Source: Desulfobulbus elongatus DSM 2908 (GTDB lineage Bacteria; Desulfobacterota; Desulfobulbia; Desulfobulbales; Desulfobulbaceae). From it: a DNA stretch of 64,000 nt. Shown here piece after piece: positions 59,916 to 64,000 of this stretch; position 1 is the stretch's first letter; each line of letters starts with the position of its first letter. The notes below the pieces were generated by a model. It was not told the DNA's origin. It did no database searches and saw only the letters and a program-made list of their open reading frames with translations. Position numbers and translations under genes: made by a program. The stretch is taken from assembly GCF_000621145.1 (NCBI RefSeq), contig NZ_JHZB01000004.1, positions 124,001-188,000 of the forward strand. The letters are read 5' to 3'.

Positions 59916-61150
59916 GGCTGGCCCTCCGACCCGCCCTCTTCTGTGCCGAGGGCGTCGACGATCTCGGCAAAGGCGGCGCGGAGCACCTGCCGCTGCGCCT
60001 CCTCGATATTGTTCGTCTGCAGGCAGCGCTCGAAGACCTCGCTCACGCTGAGATCGTCCAGGGATTCGATGTCCTGAGTCTGCCGGAGCACGTAATCGAA
60101 GATCCGGTTGTTGCGGATGCGCAGCACGGCCAGCTCCGAACCCTCCACCGCTGCCAGCAGCTGTTCACGCAGGTCGGGGATGGCCCGGTCGCCCTCGTAC
60201 ACCAACTCGATCCAGGCGGAGTTCTGCGCGGCTCGCAACCGCTCCACCTCCCGCAGGAGGAAGGGCAGGTCGCCGCGCAGCGAGGCCAGGGGCTGGAAAA
60301 GCGGCACCTTGATCGGTTCCACGGCGAAGTCGCGGCCGCCGGCGGTGAGCAGCAGGACCTCCTTGGTCGAGTCGGCCTCGGCAAAGCTCATCGGCAGCGG
60401 TGCTCCGCAGTAGCGCCGGCTGGGATTGCCGGCCACCATCTGACCGATATGGAGATGGCCCAGGGCCAGGTAATCGATGGTTTCGGGAAAACAGCCGGCC
60501 TCGATCCGATCGAGCCCGCCGACGGCCAGATCGCGCACGCCGTCGCCCTCGACGGTCCGGCCGCCGGCGACGAAAAGATGGCCCATCGCCACCAGCGGCA
60601 GGTCGGCATCGATGGCACGGCGCCGCTCCTCGGCCATCAGGCAGAGATTTTGGTAGTGGACGCGGACCGCCTCGCGCTGCTGCCGGCCCTTGTCCTCAAG
60701 GGTTTCTCCGGCCACGGCCTGGCGGACGTCGCGGTCGCGGAGATAGGGCACGGCGCAGACCAGCAGCTCGGGCGCGCCCCGAGCGTCGCCCAGCAGGAGG
60801 AGCTCCCTGTCGGGATCGTCGCCGGCCATGCCGACCACATGGATATCCAGCTGGCGCAGCAGCTCGCGCGGTGCCTCCAGCAGGGCGGGGGAGTCATGGT
60901 TGCCGCCGATGATCACCACATGCCGGCAGGACGAGGCAGCCAGACGATGGAGTAGCCGGTAGTACAGCGCCTGGGCCCGGCTGCCCGGTGTGGTGGTGTC
61001 GAAGATGTCGCCCGCCACCAGCAGGACGTCGATGGCCTGCTCCTCGATCAACCCGGCCAGCCAATCGAGAAAGCGGCCCTGCTCCTCGTGCCGCTGCCGG
61101 CCGTGAAAGCGGTGGCCCAGGTGCCAGTCCGAGGTGTGGAGAAGACGCAT
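59912..61150 (-). CDS. sbcD: Exonuclease subunit SbcD
   Basis: This 412-residue Mre11-type nuclease carries all phosphodiesterase motifs: DWHLG (8-12), GDIFD, GNHDS and GHLH. Manganese-dependent 3'-5' exonuclease and endonuclease activity is expected. The length matches the family (about 400). It is translationally coupled to sbcC by overlap and begins 16 bp after the DUF1737 gene. Confidence 0.96.
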   Translation of the reverse strand: MRLLHTSDWHLGHRFHGRQRHEEQGRFLDWLAGLIEEQAIDVLLVAGDIFDTTTPGSRAQALYYRLLHRLAASSCRHVVIIGGNHDSPALLEAPRELLRQLDIHVVGMAGDDPDRELLLLGDARGAPELLVCAVPYLRDRDVRQAVAGETLEDKGRQQREAVRVHYQNLCLMAEERRRAIDADLPLVAMGHLFVAGGRTVEGDGVRDLAVGGLDRIEAGCFPETIDYLALGHLHIGQMVAGNPSRRYCGAPLPMSFAEADSTKEVLLLTAGGRDFAVEPIKVPLFQPLASLRGDLPFLLREVERLRAAQNSAWIELVYEGDRAIPDLREQLLAAVEGSELAVLRIRNNRIFDYVLRQTQDIESLDDLSVSEVFERCLQTNNIEEAQRQVLRAAFAEIVDALGTEEGGSEGQP

Positions 61151-61166
61151 GCCCTCGGGCCGGGAA

Positions 61167-61367
61167 TCAGTAGGCGCTGATCTTGGTGTCCATGGTGAAG
61201 GCCTCGCCCGCCACCTCCTTGACCAGGGCCTGGCCGACGATCACCGTCTTGTCGTCGAAGGTCAGGGTGGGGCCGCCGTGGAGCTGCCAGCCGCGATTGA
61301 GCTTGTCGGACACCCGCTTGCAGAAGGTTTCGTCGTCCGGACCGGTCAGACAGGTATACAGTTTCAT
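61167..61367 (-). CDS. DUF1737 domain small protein
   Basis: This 66-residue protein begins M-K-L-Y-T-C-L-T-G-P-D-D and has the DUF1737 pattern: C-K-R-V-S-D-K-L-N-R-G-W-Q-L-H-G-G-P and a T-L-T-F-D-D run. This is a small alpha/beta protein of unknown role. It is the first gene ahead of sbcD (16 bp gap) on the same strand. The start at 61367 leaves a full-length domain; longer open frames upstream have no domain support. Confidence 0.8.
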   Translation of the reverse strand: MKLYTCLTGPDDETFCKRVSDKLNRGWQLHGGPTLTFDDKTVIVGQALVKEVAGEAFTMDTKISAY

Positions 61368-61465
61368 GTTCGCACCTTTGATGTTGCCAGTATAATAGTC
61401 ACAGCCGCCAGGGCGGCGGCTCTCCGACCAGCCACTATACCATTGATCCGCATGGAGCACGACAG

Positions 61466-61999
61466 ATGAAACCATTTCCTTTTGACCCGTTCCGCGACCG
61501 CTTGAGCCGGGATATCCGCAACGAACTGTCCGCGTCCCTGCTGCGCTGTTTGTCGGCGCAAAGCCTCGCGCCCGCCCGCCAGATCGCCGACCGGTTTCTG
61601 GCCGACGACCCGGGACCGGAACAGGTCGCCTATATCGGCGACCGCCTGGAGCGGTACGGACGCTTTCTGGTGCAGGTGGCCGAAGGGCCGGACGATGCGC
61701 TCTGGCGGAGCCTGGTGCTCTGGGACCTCGGCCTGCTGTTCGAGGTCCACGAGATCCTCGAACATGCCTGGCTGCGGGCCGAGGGAACGGAAAAGAGTTT
61801 CCTGCAGGCAATGATTCGGGCGGCCGGGGTGTATATCAAGGGGGAGTTCGGTTTTGCCGAGGCGGCGGCCAAGATGGTGGCCAAGGCCCTGCCGGTGCTG
61901 GTCGCCAACCGCGATCGCCTCTCGCCGTATATCGATCCCGAACGGTTGCTGGCAGCCCTGCGCGCGCCGTCGGCGTCACCGCCGCGGCTGCTCGCCTGA
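61466..61999 (+). CDS. DUF309 domain protein
   Basis: This 177-residue, mostly helical protein carries the DUF309 core [12 protein letters not shown] (about 90-101), then [19 protein letters not shown]. In this family the H-E-x-x-E-x-x-W motif looks like a metal site, but no reaction is known. It is divergently transcribed from the DUF1737-sbcD-sbcC operon across 98 bp. A GGAG site lies 8 nt before the ATG. Confidence 0.82.
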   Translation: MKPFPFDPFRDRLSRDIRNELSASLLRCLSAQSLAPARQIADRFLADDPGPEQVAYIGDRLERYGRFLVQVAEGPDDALWRSLVLWDLGLLFEVHEILEHAWLRAEGTEKSFLQAMIRAAGVYIKGEFGFAEAAAKMVAKALPVLVANRDRLSPYIDPERLLAALRAPSASPPRLLA

Positions 62000-62028
62000 T
62001 TGTTTTTCGGACGCGCGGTCGGGCAGGG

Positions 62029-62058
62029 TTGACGCCGACCAGGATTTCCGGGTAAAAT
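62029..62058 (+). promoter_or_regulatory. Promoter of tRNA-Arg
   Basis: TTGACG and TAAAAT are 18 nt apart. The -10 box ends 24 nt before the tRNA 5' end. Confidence 0.65.
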
Positions 62059-62082
62059 GGCGCTGCTTTGCCATGAGCGGTT

Positions 62083-62159
62083 GCGCCCGTAGCTCAGCTG
62101 GATAGAGCATCGGACTTCGAATCCGAGTGCCGGGGGTTCGAATCCCTCCGGGCGCGCCA
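62083..62159 (+). tRNA. tRNA-Arg (anticodon TCG)
   Basis: The 77-nt gene has acceptor GCGCCCG/CGGGCGC, D loop A-G-C-T-C-A-G-C-T-G-G-A-T-A-G-A-G, anticodon loop CTTCGAA (TCG), T arm G-G-G-G-T-T-C-G-A-A-T-C-C-C-T and an encoded CCA. It is intact. The integrase gene starts 135 bp downstream, so this tRNA is the probable attachment site of an integrated element. Confidence 0.96.
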
Positions 62160-62169
62160 GAAATTCAAA

Positions 62170-62206
62170 GGGTTAGGGATAAATCTCTAGCCCTTTTTCT
62201 TTTTTT
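62170..62206 (+). terminator. Rho-independent terminator after tRNA-Arg
   Basis: GGGTTAGGGA and TCTCTAGCCC form a 10-bp stem with two G-T pairs and a TAAA loop. A run of 12 Ts broken by one C follows at once. Confidence 0.88.
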
Positions 62207-62223
62207 GGTGCATTCTTGGTGCA
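62205..62223 (+). repeat. Short direct repeats at the element end
   Basis: TTGGTGCA occurs twice with an 11-bp period (62205 and 62216). GGTGCA occurs once more at 62288, just before the integrase ATG. Tandem short repeats beside an integrase and attachment site are typical of integrase arm-binding sites, so this is a reasonable though unproven reading. Confidence 0.5.
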
Positions 62224-62294
62224 CTTGAAAATAAGAAGCCACAACAAGTAACCATGGCAGGCAATGCCGGGACGGCTTTTTTTTGAGGTGCACC

Positions 62295-63389
62295 ATGGCG
62301 AACATTCAGGAGATCAAAGGCAAAAAGGGGACCAGATACCGTGTGCTCATCAGGCTAAAAGGATGTCCGGCCCAGTCCGCCACCTTTGCCCGGAAGACCG
62401 ACGCCAAGAAATGGGCGGCGGAAACCGAGAGCGCGATCCGCGCCGGCCGCTACTTCAAGACCGTCGAGGCCAAGCGCCATACCGTCGCGGAAATGATAGA
62501 CCGATACATTGCCGACGTTGTGCCGAACAAAAAAGATCAGGTCAATACCACCAACCAGCTGCTCTACTGGAAAGCTCAAATCGGCCATCTCGTCCTTGCC
62601 GACGTGACCACTGCCAAAATCGTTGCCGGCCGGGACCTGCTCTTGAAGGAGCCGTACACCATCAGGAAGACGGTCGGCGCGAGCGTGGCCACCGAACGCC
62701 GCCGAAGCCCGGCAACCGTCAACCGCTATATGGCTGCAATCTCGCATTGTTTCACCGTCGCCGTGACCGAATGGCAATGGTTGGAAGTGAACCCGGCGCA
62801 CGGCATCAAAAAACAGGGGGAACCTCGGGGACGCATCCGCTTCTTGTCCGATGACGAAAGAGAGCGCCTTCTTGCCGCCTGCCTGGCCAGCCCCAACCCG
62901 TTGCTCTACCCGGCTGTGGTGCTGGCGCTCTCAACCGGTATGCGGCATGGCGAGATCATGAATCTGACCTGGGCGGATGTCGATTTTGAAAATCAGCGGA
63001 TCACTTTGCACGACACCAAGAACGGTGAACGCCGGGTCGTGCATCTGATGGGAAAGGCCCTCTTACTCCTGCAGGAGCTGAAGACAAGAAACCTGCGAGG
63101 CGGCAGCCACCTGGTGTTCCCTGGCAAAGCAGCCCTGAACAACGGCCCGGCATCGATCCGGACAGCCTGGTTGACGGCATTGAGGAAAGCTGAGATCGCC
63201 GATTTTCATTTCCATGACCTGCGGCATTCCGCTGCTTCCTACCTGGCCATGAATGGCGCGGCGCTGCTCGATATTGCCGCAATCCTCGGGCACAAGACCT
63301 TGTCCATGGTGAAGCGGTACAGCCATCTTTCCGATTCGCATGTCGGTGGAGTGGTGGCCGCGATGAATGAGAAAATTTTTGGGGAATAG
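62295..63389 (+). CDS. int: Tyrosine recombinase integrase of an integrated element
   Basis: This 364-residue phage-type integrase has an N-terminal arm-binding region (1-60; Y-R-V-L-I-R-L-K-G), a SAM-like core-binding domain (about 62-165) and the catalytic domain (about 185-364). The catalytic Arg is in S-T-G-M-R-H-G-E, then H-D-L-R-H-S-A (His and Arg), L-G-H-K-T and the nucleophile Tyr in V-K-R-Y-S-H-L. All key residues are intact. The ATG at 62295 has a GAGG site 8 nt ahead. The tRNA-Arg at its 5' side is the likely target; the other element end must lie beyond 64000. Confidence 0.93.
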   Translation: MANIQEIKGKKGTRYRVLIRLKGCPAQSATFARKTDAKKWAAETESAIRAGRYFKTVEAKRHTVAEMIDRYIADVVPNKKDQVNTTNQLLYWKAQIGHLVLADVTTAKIVAGRDLLLKEPYTIRKTVGASVATERRRSPATVNRYMAAISHCFTVAVTEWQWLEVNPAHGIKKQGEPRGRIRFLSDDERERLLAACLASPNPLLYPAVVLALSTGMRHGEIMNLTWADVDFENQRITLHDTKNGERRVVHLMGKALLLLQELKTRNLRGGSHLVFPGKAALNNGPASIRTAWLTALRKAEIADFHFHDLRHSAASYLAMNGAALLDIAAILGHKTLSMVKRYSHLSDSHVGGVVAAMNEKIFGE

Positions 63390-63438
63390 AAGGGTTCGCC
63401 GCAAAGAAACCCCTTGTTTTGAGCTAGGGGAGGATTGT

Positions 63439-63948
63439 TTACGTTTCAAGAATTTGCCGGACATCCTGCATCTTCAGCATCAATGTCATTTGATCTACGG
63501 GCGATTGAGTAAAACCATGCCGAAGGTAAAATCCTTTGGCTTTTTCCGATAATGCATGTAATGCATGGACCAGCAGAGCGCGAACCCCCACTTGTCTGGA
63601 AACATTGTAGGTCCGAAGCAATGCATCTCGCAGCAACCCGAGGCCAACACCCGATTTCTGCCATGTACAATCAACGGCCAATCGAGCCAATACCATTACC
63701 GGAATGGGATCAGGCATTTCACGTCTGATTTTCCCTGGAGCCTGCTGCCGTAATATGCTTCCCGTGGCTAAAGCATAATAACCGACCACCTCCTTTTCGA
63801 TGCATACAACAAAAGTCCTGGAAGCGCCAGACAGCTCGTTTTTTAACGCCTGCTGGCGAATCCATTGATTAAGGGAAGAAATCCCACAATCAAAGTTGTC
63901 AGCGGTATGCACCGCTTCAATGGGTGCCGGGGCTGTCAGCTTTCCCAC
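63439..63948 (-). CDS. tacT: TacT-like GNAT acetyltransferase toxin
   Basis: This 169-residue GNAT protein is of the toxin type that acetylates the amino group of charged tRNA and stops translation. The acetyl-CoA site is R-L-A-V-D followed by Q-K-S-G-V-G-L-G-L-L, and the catalytic Tyr is in A-K-G-F-Y-L-R-H-G-F. The start is a GTG inside the end of the upstream gene (13-bp overlap), whose visible C-terminus is the matching antitoxin. The DNA here is clearly more AT-rich than the chromosome to the left. Confidence 0.87.
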   Translation of the reverse strand: MGKLTAPAPIEAVHTADNFDCGISSLNQWIRQQALKNELSGASRTFVVCIEKEVVGYYALATGSILRQQAPGKIRREMPDPIPVMVLARLAVDCTWQKSGVGLGLLRDALLRTYNVSRQVGVRALLVHALHALSEKAKGFYLRHGFTQSPVDQMTLMLKMQDVRQILET

Positions 63949-64000
63949 GGCGCTTTCTTCGTTAAAAGTTTACGAAGTGCCGGATTGTCAGCAATTGGGG
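63936..64000 (-). CDS. tacA: DUF1778/TacA-like antitoxin (partial, C-terminus only)
   Basis: Only the last 20 codons are in the window: P-I-A-D-N-P-A-L-R-K-L-L-T-K-K-A-P-W-E-S. The N-P-A-L-R-x-L-L and A-P-W-E pattern is the usual C-terminus of DUF1778 antitoxins, which neutralise the GNAT toxin and whose N-terminal ribbon-helix-helix binds the operon promoter. It overlaps the toxin gene by 13 bp. Confidence 0.75.
   Translation of the reverse strand, partial: PIADNPALRKLLTKKAPWES

Noticed and set aside
1-64000. In-frame UGA selenocysteine codons within the window's genes
   Set aside because: All recognised genes are uninterrupted and their redox sites carry Cys; no UGA-split pair of frames was noticed.
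1-64000. CRISPR arrays, insertion sequences and rRNA genes
   Set aside because: No regularly spaced repeats, transposase genes or rRNA segments were recognised.

Overview
The window is GC-rich chromosomal DNA densely packed with housekeeping genes. It most resembles a Desulfobacterota (deltaproteobacterial) anaerobe, possibly Desulfobulbales-like. The pointers are split glycine decarboxylase subunits (GcvPA/GcvPB), an FmdE-family protein, peptidase U32 relatives, a selenocysteine tRNA, a PAS/histidine kinase/receiver hybrid, HD-GYP proteins and a Gram-negative BamA. Genus-level placement is inference only.

Layout. 1-6.7 kb: a partial FmdE-like gene, two U32-family genes, a lone glycogen-binding-like domain, a gamma carbonic anhydrase, a ModF-type double ATPase whose first ATP site looks dead, and an aldo/keto reductase. 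7-10.7 kb: a double-receiver diguanylate cyclase, O-acetylhomoserine sulfhydrylase and a VKOR-thioredoxin fusion. 10.9-17.6 kb (minus): one apparent operon, lrp-like/gcvT/gcvH/gcvPA/gcvPB/lipB/lipA, joining the glycine cleavage system to the enzymes that lipoylate GcvH. 17.7-19.1 kb: a peroxide module, perR and tpx, each with a Fur-family-like palindrome at its promoter. 19.2-21.6 kb: an ADP-ribosylglycohydrolase-family protein and a calcium-motif protein. 21.6-30.2 kb: recC-recB-recD.

30.3-37.7 kb: hybrid histidine kinase, SLOG/MoCP-like protein, Tat-exported M15/DUF882 murein hydrolase, ComF-like PRTase, NADP isocitrate dehydrogenase and PlsC. 37.9-44.9 kb: bamA (with an extra N-terminal domain), mfd and a HAD phosphatase in one orientation. 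45-51 kb: an unrecognised membrane/coiled-coil protein, then an operon of a cyclic-nucleotide-binding methyltransferase with two membrane PAS/HD-GYP paralogues. 51.3-52.3 kb: a 57-residue membrane protein, tRNA-Sec and an acidic CxxC protein. 52.3-56.2 kb: a periplasmic binding protein and an ECF nickel/cobalt transporter (CbiM/NikM-N fusion, Q, O). 56.3-62 kb: sbcC, sbcD, DUF1737 and DUF309 proteins.

At 62.08 kb a tRNA-Arg(TCG) is followed at once by a terminator, short direct repeats, a tyrosine integrase and, at the edge, a TacA/TacT-like toxin-antitoxin pair in visibly more AT-rich DNA. This looks like the left end of an integrated element whose body lies beyond the window. No CRISPR array, rRNA or insertion sequence was seen. 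The least explained items are the cNMP-methyltransferase/HD-GYP operon, the BamA N-terminal domain, the ModF pseudo-ATPase half, the coiled-coil membrane protein and the calcium-motif protein.
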